A DNA stretch of 64,000 nucleotides from CAVVZJ01 sp963752755 (GTDB lineage: Bacteria > Planctomycetota > Planctomycetia > Isosphaerales > Isosphaeraceae), in contig CAVVZJ010000001.1 of NCBI GenBank assembly GCA_963752755.1, forward strand, positions 2,294,001-2,358,000, read 5' to 3'. The translations under genes and the position numbers were made by a program. The notes below the pieces were generated by a model. The model was not told the DNA's origin and searched no databases. It was given only the letters and a program-made list of their open reading frames with translations. Shown in pieces: positions 20,965 through 30,106 of the stretch (positions are counted from its first letter, which is position 1; every line of letters starts with the position of its first letter).

Positions 20965-21398
20965 GGTGCTCGCGTCTCCCTGGTGTCCCTCGTGCCGATT
21001 CGACTGCGTGTGCGAGGTCTGGACGACCCCGTCCGCTCGACTCCCGCGGGCCGTCGCCCCTCGCGATTCGATCCGATCCGGGCGACCGACACAAGCCTCG
21101 CCCGCGGAAACTCGCCCAGTGAGATCCGCTCGGGCGGGTCGCGGAGGCGACACAACCGCACGAGCGACCCTGCCGCGCACCCACGACCGCACGCCACCAC
21201 GCCAATGGCCGACATCCAATCTCTCATGAAATCTGTCGGATCAATAATTTTGAAGTCACTGCATTGCCAATAAGTCAACGCACCCATAGACTTTTCAGTA
21301 GCCACCAGCGGTTCCGGCACGCGCCGGAGCTGTTGTGTCGAGGTGGTCGGGCAAGAGCCAGATCCGCAGGTCGTCGAATCACGCCGAGGAGAGCCGCG
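20965..21398. promoter_or_regulatory. Divergent promoter region with AT-rich patch
   Basis: These 434 bases separate the minus-strand ceramidase-like gene from the plus-strand membrane-protein gene. Most is GC-rich, but 21225-21300 is clearly AT-rich (GATCAATAATTTTGAAGTC and after) and is the likely promoter area for the plus-strand gene. It contains ATTTTGAAGT and ATTGCCAA, both also found in the dispersed element at 23024 and 46595. Exact -35/-10 boxes cannot be assigned. Confidence 0.35.
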
Positions 21399-22857
21399 AT
21401 GAACAGCGATCCCGAAGCCGCACGGTACAGCATCCCCGAGGGGGCCTCGATCACCAACCCGTCCCGGCCGTTCGTCCGCCTACGCGGAAGCATCTCGTCT
21501 CAGGAGCCGATCGTGGCTTCGATGCGATCCCTCCGCCGCAAGGACGATGACGGGGACCCGTTCCCCGACGACCCCCCGCCGCCCCCGCCGCCCCCGCCGC
21601 TGGTCTCCACACCCGACCTGGCCCTCCAGCTCGCGATTTGCCTGGCGAGCGACCAGGAAACGGCCCTTGTGTCCGCCATCCGCCAGGCGCTCGGATCGAA
21701 TGCGGACGTGCGGACCAAATGCATCAGCAATAGCCAGCGCGTCGGCATCTGGCTCCGCCCGTTCGTCAATGACCAGGACAATCAGGCCCGCAACCGCGGG
21801 CTGGAGAGGATCAACGTCATCGACTCCGGCGAGACCCTCGCGTTCTTCATCAACTCGGCCCTGATCCGCCGTCAGGCCTTCGAGAACTTCGACAAGACGC
21901 CGAAGCGGCTGAATGGCGATGGCACGCCCAACCCCGGTGGCCCGATCCACCTGACGGGCTTCTCCGTGGATTTCGTGCCCCCGGACAAGATTTTGACGCG
22001 GATCAACGGGTTCGATGAGCGCCCCTGGCCCGACGTCGATTTCGTGCTCACGATCACCGACACCCTCAAGGCGCAAGGGCGGCGAGCCCCATTCGGACTC
22101 CTCGCGCAACCTCGAGGTCGATGCGGGCTGGCTGAACTTCCTGACCGGCCTGTTCCTGATCGTGCTGCCGCCGCTCGGCATCGTCTTCCTCATCGAGCGG
22201 ATCATCGTCGCGACCCGCGACGCTCCCGACGCCGGTTCCGGGGCCGGTGGCGGCGTCCCGGCGCTGATCCCGCAGGAGATCCTGATCCCCGGCGGGAAGA
22301 AGGTGGTCGCCTTCTATGAACGCCTGGAGGTCTTCCCCGGCGCCGTGGTCGCGGGTGGGGTCTTCGATGTGATCCCGCGCACGCCGGAAGTCTCGATCAC
22401 CGGGCCCACCGACATCGCAGTGGAGGAGGGCTCGGCCTCGGTGACGCGCAACTACACCCTGCACACGAAGGACCTCCGCCCCCCCTTCGAGACGGTGCTC
22501 TCCCCCGTCGCGGCGTCCCTCGTCCCGGGGCCCGTGGCGCCCCACCCGAAGATCGTCTGGAGCGGCGACGGCGTCCCCCTCAGCCCCTCCGCCGAGACGA
22601 CCGCCTTCCGCTTCAACCTCGCCGGCGCCCAGGTCGGCCAGGTACTCACCCGCCGCGTCTCGGTGCTCGTCGTCGATTCCGACGGCCTGAGCGCCTCCGC
22701 CGACCTGTTCGTCCGCATCCACGTCACGTCGGCCGACATGAACGGCGATCCCCCGATCTGCCGCATCAAGCCCTGGCTGCCGCAGTGCAAGGGGTTGCGA
22801 GATGGCGTCACCGCCTCGCGGCTGGAAGCCCTGACTGTTCCCGCCAACCCCACCTGA
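21399..22857 (+). CDS. Membrane-anchored protein of unknown function (one frameshift)
   Basis: Start ATG 21399 (MNSDPEAARYSIPEGASITN), with CGAGGAGAG upstream as ribosome-binding site. A run of nine prolines (FPDDPPPPPPPPPL) is followed by a folded-looking region (LALQLAICLASDQETALVSA to DVDFVLTITDTLKAQ). The frame shifts near 22080, where one extra base in a G-rich run would explain it. The second half has one strong TM segment (WLNFLTGLFLIVLPPLGIVF), then a part that looks like beta-sandwich (PEVSITGPTDIAVEEGSASV; RVSVLVVDSDGLSASADLFV) and a Cys pair near the end (PPICRIKPWLPQCKG). Repaired length is about 486 residues. I do not recognise a family. Confidence 0.55.
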
Positions 22858-23269
22858 GTCGGCAAGTGGCCGTCTCGGGTTCGCATCCCAGCCACGCGCC
22901 GACGGCCCGAAACGCGGCCCGAAAGAAAACCGAAAGTCCGCCCGGAAAGGGTGATAATCCCACGCCCCATTTCGGAAGATAAGGGCATGGACCTCCTGCA
23001 CCGTCGCGAGGCCGACAGCTCGCATCCATGCTCCTTGGCAATCCGGTTCCCAGACCCGACGACGCGACGCCGGACCGCGCCCCAGCAACCGAACGAACTT
23101 CAAAATGTAACGACGACCGCCGGGAAGTCGAAGCCTTGACAGGACTTGCAAAACGCGCGTTCGCGTCGCTCGAAGCGTCCCCCCGGCGCCTCCGGGACGT
23201 CGCGGTGGCGTCTCAGGAGCGTCGTTGGACCGGGGGATGATGGGCTCCCGATTCACCATCCCCCTCCCT
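22858..23269. other. Convergent intergenic region carrying a dispersed repeat
   Basis: About 412 bases lie between two convergent stops. The only structure seen is the repeat copy at 23024-23106, listed separately. Frames open here on the minus strand are not supported by start signals. Confidence 0.4.
23024..23106 (-). repeat. Dispersed ILKFVR-encoding element, copy 1
   Basis: Read on the minus strand it begins ATTTTGAAGTTCGTTCGG (23106-23089) and ends GATTGCCAAGGAGCATGGAT (23043-23024). The same 18-base start and nearly the same end (GATTTGCCAAGGAGCCAGGA) occur at 46595-46695 on the plus strand, with a GC-rich spacer of different length. In one frame both copies read ILKFVR, xGRxxASR and CQGA. 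Both sit between convergent genes. It could be a remnant of a mobile element or a functional 3'-end element. Confidence 0.6.
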
Positions 23270-24643
23270 TCACTCCAGCGCCGATCCCCCCTTCGGCAGA
23301 TCGAAGCACGCCACCACGTCCCGGCCCTCCCTCGTCCACGTCCCCGGCTCCAGCCGCAAGAGGCCAGGGACCTCCCGGAGCGGTTGGGCCTCGCGTCCCA
23401 CAATCAGGCGCATCGGTGCCACCTGTCGATCCGCCAGCCGGACGGTAAACGCCGGGCAGGCAAACGGCGCCCGCAAGAGCACTCCCTTCGGCCCCGTCTC
23501 GATCCGGGTCAGCTCGAGGGCGGCCCAGTAGCGGGAGACCTCGGCCAGCTTCATCCAGATCAGGTTGTCGTAGCGGGCGTTGAGGCGCCGGACGATCTCC
23601 TTCAGGATGTTGAACCCGACCTCCTCGCCGTTGAAGTAAAACCCCGGCCAGTGACCCACCATGATCGCCGGCTCACCGCGAGCGATGACCTCGGGCATCC
23701 GGCCGCCTTCCAGGTCCTCAGCGATGAACCGATCGACCGACCCGCGTTCCAATCCGTCCCAGCCGCCGAACCAGTCGCCCGTGCAGCCGATGATCGAGAC
23801 GACACAACGCGGGTCGGGGCCGTCGAGCCCCGAGGCATACTCAACCCGCGGGGCGACGCTCCGCTCATCCGTGAAGAGGTGGCGGAAGTAATGCGGAATC
23901 TCGGCGCCGTACACATCGCGGACCGATTCCAGCGTCCCCTGCGCAAGCTGCGGCAAGGCCCGCGTCCCGAATCCGCCGGGCGTGGTGACCCCTTCGCAGG
24001 GCAGGCCGGCATTCTTGAGGACGCGAAGGGCGTAACTGAGGTAGTCGGCGAGGAAGTCGGCCGAGCGGTTGGCGCTGAAGCCCCAGTTCTCCATGAAGTC
24101 TTCGGAACGCTCGGGATAAGGACGGCCAGTCTTCGTGTTGATGGCCCAGGTGTGGGTGACCATCTCGGGATGGATGTCCCAGTTGGGCACCATCAAGGTC
24201 CGGACCAGTTCCAGGCTCTGCTCCAGTTGCTTGCGGCTCCATCCCGGCATCTCGCGATCGACCCAGCCGACGCAGGCTGGATAGGGCACGATGCTGTACT
24301 TTCCCTTGACCCCCTGCTCGCGGCACCACTCACCGAACTTCTGGACGAACGCATCCGGGATCTCCCGCGGCAATTCGCGCCAGGGCTGCCGGTAACGGTC
24401 GGGGAAGACCTCGGCGAACTGCGGGATGCAAAAATGGGCAAGATTCACCAGACAGGTCGAGTCGTCGATGATCAGGCCGACGGGAACCCGTCCTCGGGGG
24501 TTGATCACCGTCACCCCCTCGGGACGCGGCGGGCGGTCGCCCGGTTCCTGGGAACGGACGAGCCCGGAGCCAAGGCTCGCGCCGGCCAGACCGAGGGCCG
24601 TTGTCTTGAGGAAATCGCGGCGGGACGTGTCGCGGGTTCGCAT
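23270..24643 (-). CDS. Tat-exported protein, possibly polysaccharide-deacetylase-like
   Basis: An intact 457-residue protein with start ATG 24643. The N-terminus has a clear twin-arginine signal (RDTSRRDFLKTTALGLAGAS). The mature part contains GRVPVGLIIDDSTCLVNLAH, a two-Asp strand end like that of NodB-type deacetylases, then GVKGKYSIVPYPACVGWVDR, VPNWDIHPEMVTHTWAINTK, and later IMVGHWPGFYFNGEEVGFNI. The DD, HPE and HT placements would suit a metal-dependent (beta/alpha) barrel acting on a glycan, but this is inference from pattern only. It probably acts in the periplasm. The gene is monocistronic: its 5' side faces a divergent gene across 319 bases, and its 3' side is convergent with the gene ending at 22857. 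Confidence 0.6.
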   Translation of the reverse strand: MRTRDTSRRDFLKTTALGLAGASLGSGLVRSQEPGDRPPRPEGVTVINPRGRVPVGLIIDDSTCLVNLAHFCIPQFAEVFPDRYRQPWRELPREIPDAFVQKFGEWCREQGVKGKYSIVPYPACVGWVDREMPGWSRKQLEQSLELVRTLMVPNWDIHPEMVTHTWAINTKTGRPYPERSEDFMENWGFSANRSADFLADYLSYALRVLKNAGLPCEGVTTPGGFGTRALPQLAQGTLESVRDVYGAEIPHYFRHLFTDERSVAPRVEYASGLDGPDPRCVVSIIGCTGDWFGGWDGLERGSVDRFIAEDLEGGRMPEVIARGEPAIMVGHWPGFYFNGEEVGFNILKEIVRRLNARYDNLIWMKLAEVSRYWAALELTRIETGPKGVLLRAPFACPAFTVRLADRQVAPMRLIVGREAQPLREVPGLLRLEPGTWTREGRDVVACFDLPKGGSALE

Positions 24644-24962
24644 GCCGGGTCGCTCCCCGAGGCTCTGAAAGGGCTGATCGAAGAACCAGTTCGTTCGTGC
24701 AGGACAGCCGCCCCCGGCTGTCACCGCCGAGGACAGCCGGGTGGCCGTCCCCCACCACGTTGGTCGGGAATCTCTCCGATCGAGTTCTCGCGTCCGAATC
24801 GGCCCTCATGGTGCGACACGATGGCGACCGTTGCAACCGTCCGGCGGCGACTTTGGTTGATGCCCTGTCCGGCGACGGCCGACAAGTGGAAGAAGGACCG
24901 CAAGGCGGCCGTCGCCCCACGCGACGGGCCGGGCCGGGGCAGGGCAGGGAGGCCGCGGGATC
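24644..24962. other. Divergent intergenic region with hairpins
   Basis: 319 bases hold the promoters of the minus-strand Tat-exported gene and the plus-strand Ig-like gene. The part at 24703-24750 carries two hairpins (separate entry). Nothing else was recognised. Confidence 0.4.
24703..24750. repeat. Pair of GGACAGCCG-family hairpins
   Basis: First hairpin: GACAGCCG (24703-24710), loop CCCC, CGGCTGTC (24715-24722), a perfect 8-bp stem. Second: GGACAGCC (24731-24738), loop GGGT, GGCCGTCC (24743-24750), one mismatch. The arms match the hairpin at 12525-12546. Because this pair lies between divergent genes, it is unlikely to be a terminator and fits a REP-like repeat better. Confidence 0.5.
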
Positions 24963-25724
24963 ATGAGGCGTTCACGACGCGGTTCGCATTTCGGCCCGGA
25001 GTTCGGCGGCTCGGGCGAGGACTCGTTCGTCGCCGTCGTGGTCACCAAGTTGACCGGGGCCTTGCTGTTCATCCTCCTGATGTCCCTCGTCATCATGGCC
25101 CTGATCCCCAAGGCCGCCGACCTCGCCCGACCGGCCAGCGAGGCGGGGGAGTCGGAGTCGATCCCGCTGGCGATCCTCACGCCCGAAACGCTTCCCGAGG
25201 CGATCGCCGGGCGCCCCTACGCCCTGGCTCTCTCGGCTTCGGGCGGATCGGGACCGCTACGCTGGTCGGTCTTTGGGGAATTACCCAAGGGCTTGCAATT
25301 CGACCCCGAAACGGCCCAGATCCACGGCACGCCCCGGGCCGGCACGCCGAAGCCGGTCGCCTTGACGCTCCACGTCAGCGACGGCCACGACCGGACCGCT
25401 CGGGCCACGCAACTCGTCGTCTTCCAGTCCGACCGGCCGCTCACCACCCCCTCGGCCTGGCTGCCGAAACTACCGCCGGTCCCCTGGCGATCGTGGCTGG
25501 AGCAGGGTTTTGGCTTCCTCGTGCTCTTGCTCGTGTATCTCGTCGGCCGAGCCGCCGTGGGTGCGGTCGAGCGCTGGTCCTCCGCGACCTTGCCCGTCGA
25601 TGGCGGCGAGAATGGGCGTCGTGCTTTGCGGCGTCGCTTCGCAGCCTACCGCGCCTTCGTTGGCCTGGCCGCCGTCGCCTCGGCCGCGGCGCTGGGAGTC
25701 TGGCTCTGGCATCCGGTTGGCTGA
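24963..25724 (+). CDS. Membrane protein with Ig-like (putative cadherin-type) domain
   Basis: An intact 253-residue protein with start ATG 24963. It has one N-terminal TM helix (LTGALLFILLMSLVIMALIP), then an extracytoplasmic Ig-like domain of the He_PIG kind. Marks are LPEAIAGRPYALALSASGGS, GELPKGLQFDPETAQIHGTP, and TLHVSDGHDRTARATQLVVF. Two more hydrophobic stretches follow (GFGFLVLLLVYLVGRAAVGA and FVGLAAVASAAALGVWLWHP). The He_PIG module usually serves in binding or as a spacer on the cell surface; having TM helices on both sides suggests a loop exposed in the periplasm. The partner is unknown. A purine-rich stretch precedes the start. Confidence 0.65.
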   Translation: MRRSRRGSHFGPEFGGSGEDSFVAVVVTKLTGALLFILLMSLVIMALIPKAADLARPASEAGESESIPLAILTPETLPEAIAGRPYALALSASGGSGPLRWSVFGELPKGLQFDPETAQIHGTPRAGTPKPVALTLHVSDGHDRTARATQLVVFQSDRPLTTPSAWLPKLPPVPWRSWLEQGFGFLVLLLVYLVGRAAVGAVERWSSATLPVDGGENGRRALRRRFAAYRAFVGLAAVASAAALGVWLWHPVG

Positions 25725-25968
25725 GAACGCGGCGTCGCGATTTCGGAGCGGGCACCCCAGGCATTCGCAGGAGATTTGGACCCGCCATCACGCGGGGCAC
25801 GGTTACTTCCTTCCCGTCACGTCTCCTCGAGGTTAGGATCTGAGAAGAAGTTGGGACGATCCGTCGCAGCGTGCCGCTACCTTAGGACAAAGGCCGCGCG
25901 CTCCGGTTCACCCCAGCGGCCCTCCCTTCTTCACGGATCGATCGCCCTGATTTCCCCTGGAGGTGCCC

Positions 25969-27336
25969 ATGTTGACGCCGAAACCGAACCGTCTGTTCCC
26001 CCTCACCCTCGGCGTGGCGATCGCCCTCGCTTCCGCGACTGGCGCCCGCGGCTCAGTTCAGCAAGAGCATCAATCCAACACGCCGAACCAGGGACAGGCC
26101 AACCGCCAGGGTCAAAACGGCCCCGGCAATCGTGGCTTCTGGAGCGACCCCGAGTTCCAGCTCAACCGACTCCGTCAGCAGGTCTCGAACATCCCGGGCG
26201 GCCTCGGCGGTCGCGGTGGCGGTGGCGGTGGACGGGGTGGCCGCGGCGGTCCTGGTGGTGGGAACAACAATAACAACGATGGCGGCCTCGGCGCCATGCT
26301 CGACCTGCTCGATCGCTCGCCCGCCCTCCAGGCGGAGATCAAGCTCAAGCCTGAGCAGAAGGATAAACTGGCGTCGATCCAGGACCAGAGCCGTCAAAAG
26401 CAGCGCGAGCTGTTCCAGTCGATGCGGAATAACGGTAACAACAACAATAACAATGGCGGTGGTGGTCGCGGTGGCCGGGGCGGTTTCAACCCAGCCATGT
26501 TCCAGCAGATGCGCCAGGCCCGGGAATTGATCGACCAGCAGAGCGAGGTGGCGGCCTCCAAGGTGCTCACCAAGGCTCAGATCAGCCGCCTGAAGCAGAT
26601 CCGACTTCAGATCGTCGGTCCGCTCGCCGTCGCCGAGCCCCTGGTCGCCCAGTCCCTGATGCTCAGTGACGAACAGTATCAGCAGGTCCAGCAGGTGATC
26701 CAGTTGATGGGCGATCGCCAGCGGGAAATGATGCAGACACGAATGCAGGGTATGCGTCCTCCCTTCGGCGGAGGTCCTGGTGGCCCCGGCGGAGGTCCCG
26801 GTGGCCCCGGTGGCGGTCCTGGCCAGCAGGCCAATGCCAGCCAGACCAACGGTCAGCGCAATGCCGGCCAGGGTCAGGCCACCAACAATGGTCAGGGCAA
26901 CGCCAACGCCAGCAACAACAACCAGGGCAACGCCAACGCCAGCAACAACAACCAGGGCAACGCCAACGCCAGCAACAACAACCAGGGCAACAACAATAAC
27001 CAGGCCAACAATAACAATCAGGGCAACAACCGCCAGGGCCGCCGCGGCTTCGACCCGAACAGCCCCGAGGCCCAGGCCATGCAGGAGCGGATGAAGGAAG
27101 CGATGAGCGAGGAGCAGAAGCTCCGCAAAGAGGCCGAATCTGCCATCGGTAAGATCCTCGCCCCCGCCCAGCGTTCCCGCTTCAACAAGATGCTCGGCGC
27201 GATCATTGACCTCAAGAAGCTCGTCGAGAACACCGACCAGGGCCCAGGCGGCGGCCGGTTCGGCGGCGGCAACAATAACAACAACAACGGTGGCCGTGGC
27301 GGTCGTGGGAACGCGGCTGGAGGCACCGGGAACTGA
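25969..27336 (+). CDS. Secreted Asn/Gly-rich LTxxQ (Spy-like) protein with tandem repeats
   Basis: An intact 455-residue protein. ATG 25969 is preferred over the in-frame GTG at 25963 because GGAGG lies 6 bases before it. It has a signal peptide (FPLTLGVAIALASATGARGS). Two helical segments resemble Spy/CpxP-type chaperones: IKLKPEQKDKLASIQDQSRQ and LMLSDEQYQQVQQVIQLMGD. A third helical part near the end reads RMKEAMSEEQKLRKEAESAI. These are joined by low-complexity tracts: GGRGGGGGGRGG, NNNNN runs, GGGPGGPGGGPG, and three perfect copies of QGNANASNNN. It is likely a periplasmic or envelope protein, and the Asn/Gly linkers are probably disordered. The next gene is a shorter protein with the same LTxxQ pattern. 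Confidence 0.7.
   Translation: MLTPKPNRLFPLTLGVAIALASATGARGSVQQEHQSNTPNQGQANRQGQNGPGNRGFWSDPEFQLNRLRQQVSNIPGGLGGRGGGGGGRGGRGGPGGGNNNNNDGGLGAMLDLLDRSPALQAEIKLKPEQKDKLASIQDQSRQKQRELFQSMRNNGNNNNNNGGGGRGGRGGFNPAMFQQMRQARELIDQQSEVAASKVLTKAQISRLKQIRLQIVGPLAVAEPLVAQSLMLSDEQYQQVQQVIQLMGDRQREMMQTRMQGMRPPFGGGPGGPGGGPGGPGGGPGQQANASQTNGQRNAGQGQATNNGQGNANASNNNQGNANASNNNQGNANASNNNQGNNNNQANNNNQGNNRQGRRGFDPNSPEAQAMQERMKEAMSEEQKLRKEAESAIGKILAPAQRSRFNKMLGAIIDLKKLVENTDQGPGGGRFGGGNNNNNNGGRGGRGNAAGGTGN
26893..26982 (+). repeat. Three tandem 30-bp coding repeats
   Basis: A 30-base unit starting CAGGGCAACGCCAACGCC is present three times in a row with no differences (26893, 26923, 26953), encoding QGNANASNNN each time. 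A shortened, diverged unit follows (QGNNNNQANNNN). The length is a multiple of three, so copy number can change without breaking the frame. Confidence 0.85.
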
Positions 27337-27521
27337 CCGTCTCTCACCTGGCGGCTGAGCCGACATCCGCCGGGCCGACGACTCGAACCGCCGGGGTTGC
27401 GTCGGGAGTCAGCTTGGACTTCCCGACCCAGCCTCGGTCGCGTATAAGAGCCGTACCTGTCTGCCCCACAGCCCGACCGAGGGCCGTGGCCTTTCGTCCG
27501 AACTTGTTCAGGGAGCGATTG

Positions 27522-28160
27522 ATGCGTCAAGGACCGACGCTCTCCCGGGTTCCCCTCGCCCTGGCCGTGGTCATGCTCGGGACGGGGTTTCTCGCCGCCG
27601 AGACGGCCGAGGAATGGGTGCTGCCCGACAGCCGTCTCGGCGTTCGCACGGCCCCGATCCTGCTCCTCTCCCGCCCCGATATCCAGAACGACCTGAAGCT
27701 CTCGACCGAGCAGGTTCTCTCCACCCGCCGGGCGATCCGCGACCTCTACAACCGTGCCGCCTCCCTGAAGGGCTTGCCCGACGCCGAGGCCATCACCGCT
27801 CGCCGCTCGATTGACGAGGCCCAGCAACGTTGGCTTGAGACCCAGCTCAATGACGAGCAGCGAGCCCGTCTCTTCCAGGTTGACCTCCAGTGGGAAGGCC
27901 CCTCGGCGGTGATTACCCGCCCCTGGCTGGCGACCCGGCTGGGCCTCTCAGCCGAACAGCGGCAGGCGTTGAGCCAGGCTGTGGCCCACTTCGATCCCCG
28001 ACAGCATCCCGCGAGCGGCGGTCCGCCGGACGAGCGTCCCCTCGCCCAGCAAGTGCTGGCGACCCTCACGCCCGAGCAACGACAGCAGTGGAAAGCCCTG
28101 CTCGGCCACCCGCTGGCCATCCAGACCGCCTCCGCCCCGGCAACGACAACCCGCCGTTGA
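27522..28160 (+). CDS. Secreted LTxxQ-motif protein
   Basis: An intact 212-residue protein with start ATG 27522 and AGGGAG ribosome-binding site. The signal peptide spans LALAVVMLGTGFLAAETAEE. The helical body has repeated LxxEQ/LTxEQ patterns: DIQNDLKLSTEQVLSTRRAI, LGLSAEQRQALSQAVAHF and LATLTPEQRQQWKALLGHP. It is related in style to the preceding gene (186 bases upstream), so the two may form a pair of envelope proteins, as Spy/CpxP-like proteins often do. Exact function is not known. It is convergent with the TPR gene on the other strand, 13 bases apart. Confidence 0.65.
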   Translation: MRQGPTLSRVPLALAVVMLGTGFLAAETAEEWVLPDSRLGVRTAPILLLSRPDIQNDLKLSTEQVLSTRRAIRDLYNRAASLKGLPDAEAITARRSIDEAQQRWLETQLNDEQRARLFQVDLQWEGPSAVITRPWLATRLGLSAEQRQALSQAVAHFDPRQHPASGGPPDERPLAQQVLATLTPEQRQQWKALLGHPLAIQTASAPATTTRR

Positions 28161-28173
28161 GGCTCAGCTCCGC

Positions 28174-28697
28174 TCAGGTCTGGGGAGCCTTGCCCGAGAT
28201 CAAGCGGGCAAACTCGGGGTGCTCGCGGAGACTGTCGAAGTCGCCCTCTCCGTCGATCAGGCGGCGAAGATCCGGGTCGAGGTCCAGGGCGGTCGTCAAC
28301 GCGTCGAGCGACTTCGCCGGGTTGCCGGCCAGGCTCCAGTAACAGGCCAGGTTGTAGTGCAGCAGCGGCTCCTCGGGATGCCCCTGACCAGCTCGCTCCA
28401 GGGCGTCGATCGCCTGGGCCAGCCGATGGGTCCGTTTGTAGCACCAGCCCAGACTGATCGCGACCCCGATGTCTCCCGGCCTCAAGGCGGCCGCCTGCTC
28501 CAGCAATCGCAAGGCTTCCCGGTAGCGCCGAGCGACCGCATGGCCTCGCCCGCCAGGAACGACGCCTCGAACCGCAAGGGCGTCCAGTCGGCCCGCGACT
28601 GGATGACCGCCAGCGCATGCTCCGGCAGGTCCAGCATCAGGTATCCTTCGGCCTGACCGAGCCAGCGAGCGATACGATTCCGGTCGATTCGAGCCAT
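28174..28697 (-). CDS. TPR-repeat protein (one frameshift)
   Basis: Start ATG 28697 (MARIDRNRIARWLGQAEGYL). TPR-like helices follow: MLDLPEHALAVIQSRADWTP, then MRSLGRYREALRLLEQAAAL when the frame change near 28525 is repaired (one C missing), then HRLAQAIDALERAGQGHPEE and LLHYNLACYWSLAGNPAKSL. The end reads DFDSLREHPEFARLISGKAP, a common last helix in bacterial TPR proteins. Repaired length is about 174 residues with no signal peptide, so probably cytosolic. Function is as a protein-binding scaffold; the partner is unknown. It lies 215 bases downstream of the ADP-ribosylglycohydrolase on the same strand. Confidence 0.65.
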
Positions 28698-28912
28698 CTC
28701 ACGGTGTCCCCGGACATGCCCCGAGAAGCGAGCAGACGCTCGCCTCCAGGCACGTTTGCAACCCGCCCCGCGTCCCAACGCCCTCCTCATTCAGTTTAGC
28801 CGACATCACCGGCCAGCGAAAGGGCCCGCGACTTGTCGCGGCCAGCTCATATCCGGCAAACGTCGGTCGGGCGAAGGGACGAAGGGCGGTCGGATCGGAC
28901 CGCCCCGAACAC

Positions 28913-30106
28913 TCAGAATCGACGGTTCGCCCCCAGGTCACCGCCCCCAAGCCCTTGCCGCTGCGCCATCGACTCGTCGCGACGAGCCGCCTCGGACTCG
29001 CTGAGCTTCCGCTCAGTCGCCAGCAGGTCGGGAATCGGCGTCGCGCCGGTGGTCCCCCGGCGGGCCAAAGCCTCGGCCCGGAGGGCAATCCCGTCATGAT
29101 TATGAAGGCTCTGACACCAGCGCTCTGGGAGACGCGACTCGCCATAGTAGGCTCCAGCTAGAGCCCCGAGGATCGCGCCGGCGGTGTCAGCGTCGCCGCC
29201 CAGATTGATCACGTCGACCAGAGCTTCCTCGAACGTGTCGGTGGTGAAGAAGAGGTAGAGGCAGGTCGGAATCAAGGCGGGCGGGAAACCCTGGGTAGGG
29301 CGTCGGCAATAGGGCTCGGCGCCGTGGCGGTTGGCCTGCTCGACCAAAGCTGAGAGGACCTGCTCGCGGGGCCATTCGAGCATCGGCTCGATCCCGGCGA
29401 TTGCGACCGACATGGCGTGGCGATGGGCGCCGATGACCACGCTCGCGCGGGTCGATTCCGAGCCGATTCGGTGCTCGGCGCGGGCGACGTCGGCGGCCAG
29501 CTTGAAGATCAGACTGGGTTCGCGGGGCTCACCCCGGGCCAGTCGTCGAACGGTGCAGGCGACCGCCACGGCGCCGGCAAGGCTGCGGATGTCGCGGTGG
29601 GTCATCAGGCTGGCGTCGAGCACCGCACCGACCACGTCCTCGTCGGGTGCCGCGTAGTAGAGGCCGAGCGGGGCGATCCTCATGGCGGCGCCGATACCCG
29701 CGGTGGTCGTGCCCGTGTCGCGTGGCGATGCTCCATTTTCCAGGGCGCTGAGGACCAGGCGAAAGCTCCGTCCAAGCCCCCGGTGGGCGCCCAGGTACGG
29801 GCCTTTCGGGTTCGCCAGGGCGAGGTAGGTCTTCGCCAGCCAATCCGGGTCAATCCGGCGGAACCGGAGCAGACACTCGGCCAGAACCAGGGCCTGCTGC
29901 GTGTCGTCGGAGTAGAGGCCCGGCAGCCGCCAGCGATACGGCTTCTTCTTCCAGGCGCGGACACCGTCGACGAAGTCGCTGACCTGGCCGTAGTGGCTGC
30001 GGATCTGCTGCGAGCTCAAACCCTCCAGCGGCGCCCCGAGGGCATCCCCCACCGCCATCCCCAGGAAACAACCGCGAGCGCGGTCCAGATCGATCGTCTG
30101 AGGCAT
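28913..30106 (-). CDS. ADP-ribosylglycohydrolase family protein
   Basis: An intact 397-residue protein. Start ATG 30106 (MPQTIDLDRARGCFLGMAVG) was chosen because the family's conserved core begins at once with GCFLGMAVGDALGAPLEGL. Other marks are LPGLYSDDTQQALVLAE (first acidic metal site), GTTTAGIGAAMRIAPLGLYY, VAIAGIEPMLE, and VINLGGDADTAGAILGALAG (second Asp-rich metal site). Members remove ADP-ribose from proteins or nucleotides with two Mg ions. The substrate here is unknown; DraG-like nitrogenase regulation is unlikely without nif genes in view. It is cytosolic. The frame open upstream of 30106 has no ribosome-binding support. Confidence 0.9.
   Translation of the reverse strand: MPQTIDLDRARGCFLGMAVGDALGAPLEGLSSQQIRSHYGQVSDFVDGVRAWKKKPYRWRLPGLYSDDTQQALVLAECLLRFRRIDPDWLAKTYLALANPKGPYLGAHRGLGRSFRLVLSALENGASPRDTGTTTAGIGAAMRIAPLGLYYAAPDEDVVGAVLDASLMTHRDIRSLAGAVAVACTVRRLARGEPREPSLIFKLAADVARAEHRIGSESTRASVVIGAHRHAMSVAIAGIEPMLEWPREQVLSALVEQANRHGAEPYCRRPTQGFPPALIPTCLYLFFTTDTFEEALVDVINLGGDADTAGAILGALAGAYYGESRLPERWCQSLHNHDGIALRAEALARRGTTGATPIPDLLATERKLSESEAARRDESMAQRQGLGGGDLGANRRF

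Noticed and set aside
22066..23403. 445-residue minus-strand frame opposite the membrane protein gene
   Set aside because: It lacks family features and is antisense to a gene with a signal, TM helix and ribosome-binding site; only the ILKFVR stretch is kept as a repeat.
26893..26982. Three 30-bp repeats considered as a CRISPR-like array
   Set aside because: No spacers separate the copies, and they are in frame within a secreted protein.
26053..27366. 437-residue hydrophobic open frame opposite the Asn-rich gene, looking like a membrane protein
   Set aside because: The Val/Ala/Leu runs are the reverse of AAC and GGC repeats. The plus-strand frame has a ribosome-binding site and signal peptide.
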